Shown here: one piece after another, positions 36,819 through 44,599 of the stretch
Position numbering within the stretch: position 1 is the first letter of the stretch
How the letters are laid out: every line of letters begins with the position of its first letter
Source: Bacteroidaceae bacterium
GTDB lineage: Bacteria > Bacteroidota > Bacteroidia > Bacteroidales > Bacteroidaceae
DNA length: 58,181 nt
Assembly: GCA_017483665.1 (NCBI GenBank)
Contig: JAFUVM010000006.1
Location: 1 to 58,181, forward strand
Direction: 5' to 3'
Position numbers and translations under genes: made by a program
Notes under the pieces: generated by a model
The model's input: the letters and a program-made list of their open reading frames with translations, nothing else
The model's database searches: none
Told to the model about the DNA's origin: nothing

Positions 36819-37658
36819 TCAGTAAACAGTTCCTTCGAGCATCGCACGGAATTGTGGCATAGGGCAGTGGGTGTCTCGCTCAATGATGATGGTTTTCAGT
36901 CCGGCATAGATTTTCACTTCGTGCATGATGGCTTCCATGTCGGCTTCCGGTCCGAAATACTCCAGTGCGAAGGCATCCCAGAAACGAGCGGCCGTGGCGT
37001 TGGTCATGTGGTTGACCTCCATTGTCCAGGCCTCGTCGTTCAGGCAGCAGCAGAGATAGACCATTCCGATGTCGAACATGGGGTAACCGTAGCAGAAGTC
37101 CCCAAGGTCGATGAAGTAGGAGGTGCGGACACCGTCTTTCTCCGTGAATATCCCGTTGCCGAACTGCAGGTCGCCATGGATGGCTGTGTCGGCATCGGGT
37201 GCATTGGCAATGAAGTCGTAGATCTTCTTCTTCTGCTCCTGTGTGAAATCAGGGTTGGCGTAGAGCAGCGTGTGGAGACGGCTCTTGACATCTTCGAACA
37301 GTGAGGTGTCGACATGCGTGGCATGAAGACGTTTGCATATCTGTGCGAACTCGCGTGCATATTCTTCGGTACGTTCGGGATTGTCGCCGCACGCACGGGA
37401 GTAGGAACACTTGCCTTCTACTCTCTTGAAACGGATGCCCATGCGCTTGCCGTCCGTCACGAGACAGCCAGGCTCGGGAGTAGGGATTCCCATCTGGTAG
37501 ACTTTCCTTGACAACTCCAGCTCCCTTTGTGCAGCATCGAAGTTATGGAAATAGAGCTTGAGCATGATGCTTGGGTCATGCTTGTGGTTGTAGCTCGCAC
37601 CATTAGCCCCTTCGCCGGTGCGGACATAGTCATTGAGGTCGATGAGTAAAGGTTCCAT
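36819..37658 (-). CDS. APH-fold phosphotransferase (TIGR02172-type)
   Basis: 279-residue kinase-like protein with the APH catalytic loop IHGDLQFGNGIF (Asp base, Asn metal ligand) and the DFG-equivalent FIDLGDFCYGYPMFDIG. The N-terminal lobe is short (GASYNHKHDPSIMLKLYFH). This family is common in Bacteroidetes and Firmicutes. Most members are unlinked to antibiotic resistance, and I would not call it one. It sits 10 bp after the RelA/SpoT-domain gene and 16 bp before the HD gene. The substrate is unknown. Confidence 0.8.
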   Translation of the reverse strand: MEPLLIDLNDYVRTGEGANGASYNHKHDPSIMLKLYFHNFDAAQRELELSRKVYQMGIPTPEPGCLVTDGKRMGIRFKRVEGKCSYSRACGDNPERTEEYAREFAQICKRLHATHVDTSLFEDVKSRLHTLLYANPDFTQEQKKKIYDFIANAPDADTAIHGDLQFGNGIFTEKDGVRTSYFIDLGDFCYGYPMFDIGMVYLCCCLNDEAWTMEVNHMTNATAARFWDAFALEYFGPEADMEAIMHEVKIYAGLKTIIIERDTHCPMPQFRAMLEGTVY

Positions 37659-37668
37659 GCGTCGTCAA

Positions 37669-38724
37669 TTAGTTCTTCATGAATGGTAATGTCTTTGCCT
37701 GTTCATACGTCATGGCAGCAAGTGTCGCGTTATGAGCGTTCGTGCCGTTGATGGCATCGAAGAGCCGCTCCAGGCCAATCTTTCCGCCTCCGGTGGAGAG
37801 GATGCACACAATGCAGATATTTTGCAATCCGATGGAGGAGGATATGATGTCCAGGTCGGTGTTGCCGAGTTGGTGACGCGCCAGCAGGTAAGCGCCTTCC
37901 TCATACTGTTTGATGAGGCGGTTTACATCGCCGAGGGTATTGCAGTTGAGCGTCTTGAACACCTGCAGGTAGTTGTCGAGAGGGGCCTCCTGTATTTCTG
38001 CCTGGTTGATGGCCGCAATGTGTTTGTTGAGGGAATTGACGGGACCAGCCTGGAGGTAGGAGCGAAAGGTGTCGCCGTCCAGCAGTACGTCGTCCAGCTT
38101 GCCGTTCTTTACCAGGGTCTGTACGCGGCGGCGGTAGTCTGTGAGTTCCGAACGGATACGGCTGAACTCGTCGTCCGCCATTTCCAGCATGCCTGCCAGA
38201 CGGTTCATGCGGCGCAGGTATTCGTGGGGAATCTCGATGTCGGACTTGTAGCCGTTGTCGTGATTGATGGCTGCCCATGCATGCTGAAGCGTTGTGCGCA
38301 GCTGGAGCTCGAAACGAAAGTCGTAGCCCGGCAAGCGGCAGATATAGTGGAGCGAGTTGTAGCCGAAGCTGTCAAGCTGGTGTAGCTTGCGCTTGTCTAC
38401 GGAGTTAGCCCAGTCTATCTCGAACAGCTTCTCCGCTATGGATGCGATGCGGTCTACGTCGTCGGTGTAGAATGTGATGACGCGTGCTCCGACAAGGTCT
38501 GTGATGTCTGTCAGCGAGGTGTACTTGGCGCCCTTCTGTGCCAGTTTGCCTACCAGGGATTTCTCGGCCTTTACCCGTGCTTCTATGGCAGTAACGGTGA
38601 GTCCGCTACTGTCCAGCGCCTCATGCAAAGCCTTGAGCACATCTGATTTCAGTTGCTCAAGCTCTGGCAACGCCTCGCGGTATTTCTCCAGAATCATCTG
38701 CTGATGTAGGTCTGGCGCGTTCAT
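37669..38724 (-). CDS. RelA/SpoT synthetase-domain protein (small alarmone synthetase-like)
   Basis: 351 residues. The N-terminal ~200 form a RelA_SpoT nucleotidyltransferase domain: KSLVGKLAQKGAKY, DITDLVGARVITFYTDDV with the metal-binding Asp, LDSFGYNSLHYI, and FELQLRTTLQHAWAAINHD. No HD, TGS or ACT domain is present, as in small alarmone synthetases, but a C-terminal extension of about 140 residues (ending QAKTLPFMKN) is unassigned. Likely activity is pyrophosphate transfer from ATP to GDP/GTP. Some relatives modify other nucleotides or tRNA, so the product needs testing. Confidence 0.85.
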   Translation of the reverse strand: MNAPDLHQQMILEKYREALPELEQLKSDVLKALHEALDSSGLTVTAIEARVKAEKSLVGKLAQKGAKYTSLTDITDLVGARVITFYTDDVDRIASIAEKLFEIDWANSVDKRKLHQLDSFGYNSLHYICRLPGYDFRFELQLRTTLQHAWAAINHDNGYKSDIEIPHEYLRRMNRLAGMLEMADDEFSRIRSELTDYRRRVQTLVKNGKLDDVLLDGDTFRSYLQAGPVNSLNKHIAAINQAEIQEAPLDNYLQVFKTLNCNTLGDVNRLIKQYEEGAYLLARHQLGNTDLDIISSSIGLQNICIVCILSTGGGKIGLERLFDAINGTNAHNATLAAMTYEQAKTLPFMKN

Positions 38725-38756
38725 AGCCGGGGTCTAATAAGAGGATAAAGCCGATG

Positions 38757-39389
38757 CTAATATCGCAGGATGATTTCGGCAAGCTCGTCCTCTGTCTTGC
38801 CGTCGGCGCGGAGGACAAGGTCGTAGTTGCGGGCATCATAGCGCGATGTGCCGCAGTACTTCTTCACATAGTTCTCACGCATCTGGTCAACCTTCTCTAT
38901 CACCTTGCGAGCCTCGTCCGGGGTCATGTTCTGTTTGCTTACCAGGCGCTCTACGCGGAAGTCCAGGGAGGCCTGTATGAACACGCTCAGATGGTTGGGA
39001 TGCTGGCGCAGCACGAAGAAGCCGCCGCGGCCGGCCACTACACACGACTCGTCGGCCGCGATGCCTTGCAGCAGTTCCTTTTCCATGCGGAACATCAGCT
39101 CCGGGGTGGGCTGACAGAGTTCGCCGCCGTAAGAATCAGAAAACCGCAAGGGTATCATGCCTGCGCTGATGCCTTGAGCGAATCTGAAGTCGTGCCACCA
39201 ATGATGGCTTTTTCCCTTCATCTCCTCTATCGTATCCTCGTTCAGCTTCAGTTTCTCGGTTAGGGTCTTGATGATGGCCTTGTCATAGTATTGAACTCCC
39301 AGCCTTTCGGCCACTTTGCGGCCAACAGTCCGACCGCCACTACCTACTTCACGGTTAATCGTGATGACAAAGTTTTCGTTCTTGTTCAT
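38757..39389 (-). CDS. Cytidylate kinase-like family protein
   Basis: 210 residues of the cytidylate-kinase-like family (PF13189). MNKNENFVITINREVGSGG provides the start and the P-loop-like GSGGRTVG; AGRGGFFVLRQHP and RYDARNYDLVLRAD follow. The longer upstream frame adds 30 residues of unrelated sequence, so I set the start at 39389. The family is widespread, but the true substrate is uncertain and it is not the housekeeping CMP kinase. It lies 32 bp before the RelA/SpoT-domain gene and 86 bp after valS. Confidence 0.82.
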   Translation of the reverse strand: MNKNENFVITINREVGSGGRTVGRKVAERLGVQYYDKAIIKTLTEKLKLNEDTIEEMKGKSHHWWHDFRFAQGISAGMIPLRFSDSYGGELCQPTPELMFRMEKELLQGIAADESCVVAGRGGFFVLRQHPNHLSVFIQASLDFRVERLVSKQNMTPDEARKVIEKVDQMRENYVKKYCGTSRYDARNYDLVLRADGKTEDELAEIILRY

Positions 39390-39475
39390 TGGTGATGTTT
39401 TTAATGTTCGTGTTGATTCGCCGTTAGTGTTGTCTTCTGTACATTGGCGTAGCTTTGTTTGCGCTCTGCCCTTTG

Positions 39476-42328
39476 TCATCCGAGGGATTTGATGGTCTGC
39501 TCGAGGGCTGCAATCTTGCTCTGCGCGTCGGCCAGCTTCTTGCGTTCCAACTCAACGACCTGAGCCGGGGCGTTCTGCACGAAGCGCTCGTTCTGCAGTT
39601 TCTTTTCGATGCCTGCCATGAAGCCTTGCAGACGCTTGATTTCAGCCTCGGCCTTCGTGCGCTCTGCTTCGGTGTCAATCAGGTTGCCCAGGGGAACGGC
39701 GTATTCATCGGTGCCGACGAGGAAGGCCTGTGTGCCTTCGCCCTTTTCAGAGACGGCTTCGATGCTGCTCAGTCCGGCCAGCTTTTCGATGACGGCAGCG
39801 AGGGCAGGAATGCTTGTCACACCCTGCTTGGCTGCGCCAATCACCTGGAGTGCCAGAGGTTCGCGGGGCGAGATGTTCTTGCTTTGGCGCACGGCACGGA
39901 CGCCACTCACGATTTGCTTCATTTCCTCGACCTGAGCGATAAGCCCGGCTTCACCCTGCGTAGGCTCTGCCGTCTTGAAGACCGATACCATGAGCGACTC
40001 GCCGTCCTTCCTTTCGGCGATGTGTTGCCAAAGTTCCTCCGTGATGAAGGGCATGAAGGGATGGATGATGTGCAGGAGCTGGTCGAAGATGCCGAGCGTG
40101 GCGCTGAGCGTCTTGCTGTCGATGGGAGCCTGGTAAGCGGGCTTTATCATTTCGAGGTACCAGCCGCTGAACTCGTCGGTGAAGAGCTTGAAGGCAGCCA
40201 TCAGCGCTTCGTTCAGGCGGTACTTGCTGTAGAGGTCGTTTATCTCGGCGTAGGTGGCGTTGAGCTTTGCCTGCATCCACTGGACTGCTTCGCGATTTGA
40301 TTGACCATTGACCATTGACCATTGACCATTATTGTCCGCTGTGTTTTCGGGCGTAGCTGAATGGTCAATGGTCAATGATGAATGGTCAATGGTCAATGAT
40401 GAATGGTCAATGGTCTTCCATCCCTTGACGAGGCGGAAGGCGTTCCACATCTTGTTGCAGAAGGCAAGGCCCTGTGCGCAGAGTGCATCGTCGTAGAGAA
40501 TGTCGTTGCCGGCAGGAGCGGACAGCATCATGCCCATTCGCACACCGTCGGCTCCGTACTTGGCAATGAGTTCGAGCGGGTCGGGCGAGTTGCCGAGGCT
40601 CTTGCTCATCTTGCGGCCGAGCTTGTCGCGCACGATGCCTGTGAAGTAGACGTTCTTGAAGGGGATGTCGCCCATGTACTCCTCGCCTGCCATAATCATG
40701 CGGGCCACCCAGAAGAAGATGATGTCCGGACCGGTCACGAGGTCGCTCGTGGGATAGTAGTAGCGAATCTCCTCGTTGCCAGGATTGTTGATGCCGTCGA
40801 AGAGAGAGATGGGCCAGAGCCAGGAAGAGAACCATGTGTCGAGGGCGTCCTCGTCGCGACGGAGCATATCCATCGTGATGTCCTTACCGAATTTCTCCTG
40901 AGCCTTGACCAAAGCTTCTTCGGGTGTGAGAGCCACAACAAACCGCTCGTTCTCCTCCCCCTCGGGGGAGGCTGTTTCTATGAAGTACGCGGGAATGCGA
41001 TGCCCCCACCAGAGCTGACGGCTGATGCACCACTCCTGGATGTTCTCGAGCCAGTTGCGATAGGTCGTGACGTACTTCGTGGGATAGAACTTGAGCTTGC
41101 CTTCGAGCACGGGCGGCAGGGCGATGTCGGCCATGTGCTTCATGGAGAGGAACCATTGCTTGCAGAGGCGTGGCTCGACGGCTGTGTCCTGGTTGCGCTC
41201 GCTGTAGCCCACCTTGTTCTCGTAGTCTTCTACCTTTTCCAGAAGGCCTGCTGCTTCGAGGTCCTTGGCAATCTGCTTGCGGACGTCCATGCGGTCCATG
41301 CCGACATAGAGAGGCGACTGGTCGGAGATGGTGCCGTCGGGGTTGAAGATGTCGATGGTCTCCAGGTTGTGCGTCTTGCCCAGCTGGTAGTCGTTCACGT
41401 CGTGGGCAGGCGTCACTTTCAGACAGCCTGTGCCGAACTCGATGTCGACATAGCGGTCCTCGATGACGGGGATGACGCGGCCCACCAGCGGCACGATGAC
41501 CTTATGCCCGCGCAGCCACTGGTTCTTCGGGTCCTTGGGGTTGATGCACATGGCCGTGTCGCCCATGATGGTCTCGGGACGTGTGGTGGCAACCACGGCA
41601 TAGTAGCCCTTGGCATCCTTGTGGATGACGGACCCCCCATCCCCCTTTAGGGGGAGTTCCTGCCGCGAAAAGCTCCCCCTAAAGGGGGTTGGGGGGTCTT
41701 TGGGTTGGGGGCTCTCTACATAATACTTCAGGTAGTACAGCTTCGACTTCTCGTCGCGATAGATAACTTCTTCTGTCGAGAGCACCGTCTGCGCCTTGGG
41801 GTCCCAGTTGACCATGCGGAGGCCGCGATAGATGAGGCCCTTGTCGTAGAGGTCGCAGAAGACTTTGAGCACGCTTTCCGAGCGTTTCTCGTCCATGGTG
41901 AAGGCCGTGCGGTCCCAGTCGCAGCTGGCTCCGAGCTTGCGGAGCTGCTTGAGGATGATGCCGCCGTGCTCTTCCGTCCAGGCCCAAGCGTGCTTCAGGA
42001 ACTCCTCACGGGTCAGGTCGCGCTTCTTGATCCCCTGTTCGGCCAGTCGGTTCACCACCTTTGCCTCGGTTGCAATCGAAGCGTGGTCCGTGCCGGGCAC
42101 CCAGCAGGCATTCTTTCCGTCGAGGCGTGCCTTGCGGATGAGGATGTCCTGGATGGTGTTGTTGAGCATGTGTCCCATGTGGAGCACGCCCGTCACGTTT
42201 GGTGGCGGGATGACGATGGTATAGGGTTCGCGTCCGTCGGGTTTGCTTGCAAAGAGCTTATGGTCACTCCAATACTTGTACCACTTTGCCTCGACTTCCG
42301 CGGGGCTGTATTTCGTAGCTAATTCCAT
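39476..42328 (-). CDS. valS: Valyl-tRNA synthetase
   Basis: Charges tRNA-Val, with editing of threonine. Class I signatures are HMGH at residues 50-53 ([12 protein letters not shown]) and KMSKS ([14 protein letters not shown]). The editing domain has [13 protein letters not shown], and a C-terminal coiled coil closes the protein. I chose [16 protein letters not shown] as the start; an ATG 12 bp earlier is the alternative. Three repeat-derived insertions interrupt it: residues about 210-233 (before the editing domain), 453-458 and 638-676. Genes for alarmone metabolism follow on the same strand. Confidence 0.95.
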   Translation of the reverse strand: MELATKYSPAEVEAKWYKYWSDHKLFASKPDGREPYTIVIPPPNVTGVLHMGHMLNNTIQDILIRKARLDGKNACWVPGTDHASIATEAKVVNRLAEQGIKKRDLTREEFLKHAWAWTEEHGGIILKQLRKLGASCDWDRTAFTMDEKRSESVLKVFCDLYDKGLIYRGLRMVNWDPKAQTVLSTEEVIYRDEKSKLYYLKYYVESPQPKDPPTPFRGSFSRQELPLKGDGGSVIHKDAKGYYAVVATTRPETIMGDTAMCINPKDPKNQWLRGHKVIVPLVGRVIPVIEDRYVDIEFGTGCLKVTPAHDVNDYQLGKTHNLETIDIFNPDGTISDQSPLYVGMDRMDVRKQIAKDLEAAGLLEKVEDYENKVGYSERNQDTAVEPRLCKQWFLSMKHMADIALPPVLEGKLKFYPTKYVTTYRNWLENIQEWCISRQLWWGHRIPAYFIETASPEGEENERFVVALTPEEALVKAQEKFGKDITMDMLRRDEDALDTWFSSWLWPISLFDGINNPGNEEIRYYYPTSDLVTGPDIIFFWVARMIMAGEEYMGDIPFKNVYFTGIVRDKLGRKMSKSLGNSPDPLELIAKYGADGVRMGMMLSAPAGNDILYDDALCAQGLAFCNKMWNAFRLVKGWKTIDHSSLTIDHSSLTIDHSATPENTADNNGQWSMVNGQSNREAVQWMQAKLNATYAEINDLYSKYRLNEALMAAFKLFTDEFSGWYLEMIKPAYQAPIDSKTLSATLGIFDQLLHIIHPFMPFITEELWQHIAERKDGESLMVSVFKTAEPTQGEAGLIAQVEEMKQIVSGVRAVRQSKNISPREPLALQVIGAAKQGVTSIPALAAVIEKLAGLSSIEAVSEKGEGTQAFLVGTDEYAVPLGNLIDTEAERTKAEAEIKRLQGFMAGIEKKLQNERFVQNAPAQVVELERKKLADAQSKIAALEQTIKSLG
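40301..40415 (-). repeat. ttgacca 7-bp repeat insertion within valS
   Basis: Four tandem copies of ttgacca at 40301-40328 face inverted copies (atggtca) at 40360-40415, leaving a palindromic insertion of about 115 bp. The encoded protein repeats TIDHSSL three times and ends in [12 protein letters not shown]. It lies between NAFRLVKGW and [11 protein letters not shown], in the anticodon-binding region, and the frame is kept. Confidence 0.85.
40954..40971. repeat. Small palindrome inside valS
   Basis: cctccccctcgggggagg, an 18-bp palindrome that encodes part of [10 protein letters not shown] between AYFI and [13 protein letters not shown]. It resembles one arm of the larger elements. Confidence 0.55.
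41630..41699 (-). repeat. In-frame palindromic element in valS
   Basis: About 69 bp bounded by gacccccc and ggggggtc. Inside are two mirror arms, ccccctttaggggg and cccccctaaaggggg-like sequence, around a 16-bp centre. It encodes DPPTPFRGS and [11 protein letters not shown], proline/glycine-rich peptide just before the editing domain. Neighbouring residues are normal ValS. Confidence 0.88.
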
Positions 42329-42362
42329 GTTTGTATACATTATTTATATATAAATATGGCTG

Positions 42363-42370
42363 CAAAGATA
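42363..42370 (-). promoter_or_regulatory. -7 box for valS
   Basis: Minus strand reads TATCTTTG, 35 bp before the chosen start. It may drive the whole valS to STAS run. No T-box is expected or seen in so short a leader. Confidence 0.65.
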
Positions 42371-42568
42371 CAAAAAAAAATGTAGAAGGCTGCTTCCGGG
42401 CGCGAGAAATATCGGGTTATTGCATATTTCCGAGCCCGAGCAGCCTTGATTCGTGCCAAGTTGCGGGGTGCAAAACGCTGTTTGCACGTCGTGTTCCTGC
42501 CTGATGCCTATTTAGTCAGCTCCTTGTATAGCCTGAACAATTCGGCTACACACTGGCTTTACCAATCA

Positions 42569-42772
42569 TCAAAAAAGTAGAACATCTGGGTGGATAATTG
42601 GTGCAGGACGCCTTTTCCCATGCACTGCTGCATAATACTGTTGGACAAAGTCGCGAAATGATGCTTCGTTCTGCTCATGTGAGAGACAAAGATTCATTTC
42701 CACATATTGTTTCTGATATGCCTCTGCAAGATGTAGAATTATTAAGAAGTCAATTTTAGTTTCTATACTCAT
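42569..42772 (-). CDS. Small hypothetical protein, 67 aa
   Basis: MSIETKIDFLIILHLAEAYQKQ followed (no longer run quoted) by a segment rich in aromatic and charged residues and RDFVQQYYAAVHGKRRP. Amphipathic helices are suggested. It sits among restriction-modification remnants, so it may itself be a remnant. It has no recognisable family and no promoter. About 200 bp between it and valS hold only the valS promoter and a short fossil open frame (42511-42555). Confidence 0.35.
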   Translation of the reverse strand: MSIETKIDFLIILHLAEAYQKQYVEMNLCLSHEQNEASFRDFVQQYYAAVHGKRRPAPIIHPDVLLF

Positions 42773-42779
42773 TATCTTT

Positions 42780-43131
42780 TCAGCTTAATATATAATATTT
42801 GGGCAATGATTCTTGTTCCTTCTTCACCATTCCGATGAAGCCAGATAGGCTGCTAAGTGAAGATTGGTATTCGGCAGGGAATGTTGAAATGTTCTTTTGT
42901 GGCACAACGAGTTTCACGCCGTTATCTGCCATTTCCTTCAACTGGTTTTTGGATATTCCCGGTTGCGGCGTAGTTTACAAGTCGAAGAGCTACTGCGTTA
43001 GGAGTGCGTCCGATAATACTAGCCAAGCGTATAACTTCGGGATTACGTCTATCCATCTTACCAAAAGGCAATTTCAGGTATAGATTCAACACCAAAATCA
43101 TTTCGTCCCGTGTCCAAAGTTCTGTCGCCAT
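42780..43131 (-). pseudogene. Fused remnants of restriction endonuclease-type genes
   Basis: The first frame (43131 to 42922) encodes MATELWTRDEMILVLNLYLK and GRTPNAVALRLVNYAA, the N-terminal domain of Bacteroidetes HNH endonucleases, but stops after 69 residues with no catalytic part. From about 42943 a second frame continues as QLKEMADNGVKLVVPQKN and ISTFPAEYQSSL to a stop at 42780, similar in feel to the C-terminal end of type II restriction enzymes. Together they look like a deletion or frameshift product. Neither piece can be an active nuclease. Confidence 0.5.
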
Positions 43132-43133
43132 GT

Positions 43134-43793
43134 TTATTTGGAGAAGGTTGTTGGTTGTGATATTCCGCAGTTCTGACCATTATTCTTATGATTCCCATTT
43201 CTCCCATTGTTCCCATATATATATCCCATCCCGTGCTCCTCGCGCCAATTGCGTCGAGCTTGTGACATTTGCTCTTTGATGCCTCCGTTGGCGAGGAAAT
43301 CGGCCTTGAACTTCTCCAAGAGTTTTTTTAGCAAATAATCGGTCTGATGGATGAGCACTAATGCGATGTTAGCGAGTGTAACGTCGTCACGCAGCAGGCA
43401 TACACGCTGGTAGTCCTCCCTCTTTGAGTGTTGTCGGCACCATAAGCGTGCGTTGCGGCACAGCTCACTGTTGACATCCCATATCTGGTTGCCGTGATTT
43501 CGCAGATAGTCCTCGTAGTCCTCTTGCAGTTCCTTCAAACTTGCCTTTGCCACGTTGACTAGCTTGATGCAGGCCTCCATCGAGGTTGTGCCCGTCTCAT
43601 TGCCCTCGGCAATGTTTTGTTTGCCAGAACGTGCAGCCTGCTTCATCTGGTCAACCGTTCGGTCGCCAATCTTCGGCAGGTAATGCTCCAGAAAATAGTA
43701 GGTGATGTCGTAGATGCACTCCGACTTCTGGAAAGCGATAAGTTTCTTGTAATCGCCTTTCGGTGTGAGGAAGCTATTGTTATCGGTGGGCAT
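43134..43793 (-). CDS. Four-helix-bundle (S23/IVP-like) protein with suffix domain
   Basis: 219 residues. The first ~120 fit the four-helix-bundle family related to proteins of 23S rRNA intervening sequences (KKLIAFQKSECIYDITYYF; QMKQAARSGKQNIAEGNETG; ACIKLVNVAKASLKELQEDY cores). The later part is the suffix domain (ANIALVLIHQTDYLLKKLLE, GGIKEQMSQARRNWR). The tail GYIYGNNGRNGNHKNNGQNC is low-complexity and comes from a repeat-like DNA tract whose inverted counterpart lies just upstream of the start. Function unknown. It appears intact within a decayed region. Confidence 0.8.
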   Translation of the reverse strand: MPTDNNSFLTPKGDYKKLIAFQKSECIYDITYYFLEHYLPKIGDRTVDQMKQAARSGKQNIAEGNETGTTSMEACIKLVNVAKASLKELQEDYEDYLRNHGNQIWDVNSELCRNARLWCRQHSKREDYQRVCLLRDDVTLANIALVLIHQTDYLLKKLLEKFKADFLANGGIKEQMSQARRNWREEHGMGYIYGNNGRNGNHKNNGQNCGISQPTTFSK

Positions 43794-43915
43794 ATTGGGA
43801 ACGATAAGAGTTATGGGAATAATGGGAATGGATGAACGTAAGCTGAATACTATTGGTTATGTGAGGGGAATATTGAAGAAACCAGCGAATAAAGGATAAT
43901 CCAAAGGACTTTAGG

Positions 43916-44338
43916 CTATGTACCAAGCAAATACCTTGTCAATTTCTTGCTGTACCTCCTGCGCCTTTTCCTCAATCCCCCAAAAATCCATCTTGGGTGC
44001 TCCGACACGGGGAGGCTGACCACATAGCGGCGGGCCTGCAGGAAGGGGTTGAGCAGCGAGCCGTCGCTTTGGCGGATGCCGGAGCGCAAATCCTTGCCCA
44101 GGGACTTCTGTTCTATCAGTACGCGTGTGGAGGGGATGCGTCCGTCTATGAAGTTGGAGGCGTCGACCATCCGGTGCTCTTCGAAGCGGATGAAGCCGTC
44201 GGTCGGGGTCTCTATGCCAAACACGTTCGTGAGCAGGTCTATCCAGAAAGGTTGCGACTCGCCCCTCTCATAGCCTCTGCCCTTCCATCGCTCTGCAAAT
44301 TCGGCAGCAGCCGCCGACATCTGTTTCTCGGTATTCAT
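43916..44338 (-). pseudogene. Truncated N-terminus of an MmeI-like type IIL restriction-methyltransferase
   Basis: MNTEKQMSAAAAEFAERW, ESQPFWIDLLTNVFGIE, VDASNFIDGRIPSTRVLIEQK (cores IPSTRVLIEQK) and DLRSGIRQSDGSLLNPFLQARRY match the N-terminal nuclease domain of class I SAM-dependent DNA methyltransferases of the MmeI type (about 900 aa). After SEHPRWIF the sequence goes out of frame and ends, so the methyltransferase and specificity domains are missing. I place the start at 44338; the longer frame upstream is noise. A promoter is still present at 44399. Confidence 0.75.
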
Positions 44339-44398
44339 GTTGCCTGATATAATTGTCTGTGCGAATACTGTGTCCCGCCTTTTGGCATTACACCCTCG

Positions 44399-44406
44399 CA
44401 AAGTTA
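44399..44406 (-). promoter_or_regulatory. -7 box upstream of the MmeI-like fragment
   Basis: Minus strand reads TAACTTTG, about 60 bp before the start at 44338. It survives although the gene is broken. Confidence 0.55.
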
Positions 44407-44500
44407 CGGATTTTTTCTGAGAATACACATGCCACATGGGAAAAACATGCATTATTTTACAATTTCGAGAGGAAATGTGAATCCTGCGCAAGCAGCCGGA

Positions 44501-44592
44501 AAAAAACACGGCACGCCGCGTTGGTCATAAGAGCGTGCCGTGATGGTCATAAGAGCGTGCCGTGATGGGCAACGCGGCGTGCCGTGTTTTTT
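44501..44592. terminator. Perfect 23-bp hairpin, bidirectional terminator-like, made of repeat units
   Basis: Bases 44501-44523 (aaaaaacacggcacg then ccgcgttg) are the exact reverse complement of 44570-44592. The loop is 46 nt. The stem is GC-rich and bounded by six A on one side and T on the other, so either transcript direction yields a U-tract. It starts 8 bp past the stop of the Gate-domain gene and would end its transcript. Confidence 0.8.
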
Positions 44593-44594
44593 TG
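44507..44594 (+). repeat. 22-bp phased repeat array, four units (locus A5)
   Basis: Central units aagagcgtgccgtga plus tggtcat (44529) and aagagcgtgccgtga plus tgggcaa (44551), flanked by units at 44507 and 44573 that share the register and form the hairpin arms. The prefix aag-agc-gtgcc resembles the aagcgcgtgcc prefix of locus A6. Suffixes such as tggtcat and tgcccat also look alike. Confidence 0.85.
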
Positions 44595-44599
44595 CCCGT

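Noticed and set aside
36819..37658. Aminoglycoside resistance gene
   Set aside because: The APH fold is shared by many kinases with other substrates; operon context points to regulation and nothing indicates resistance.
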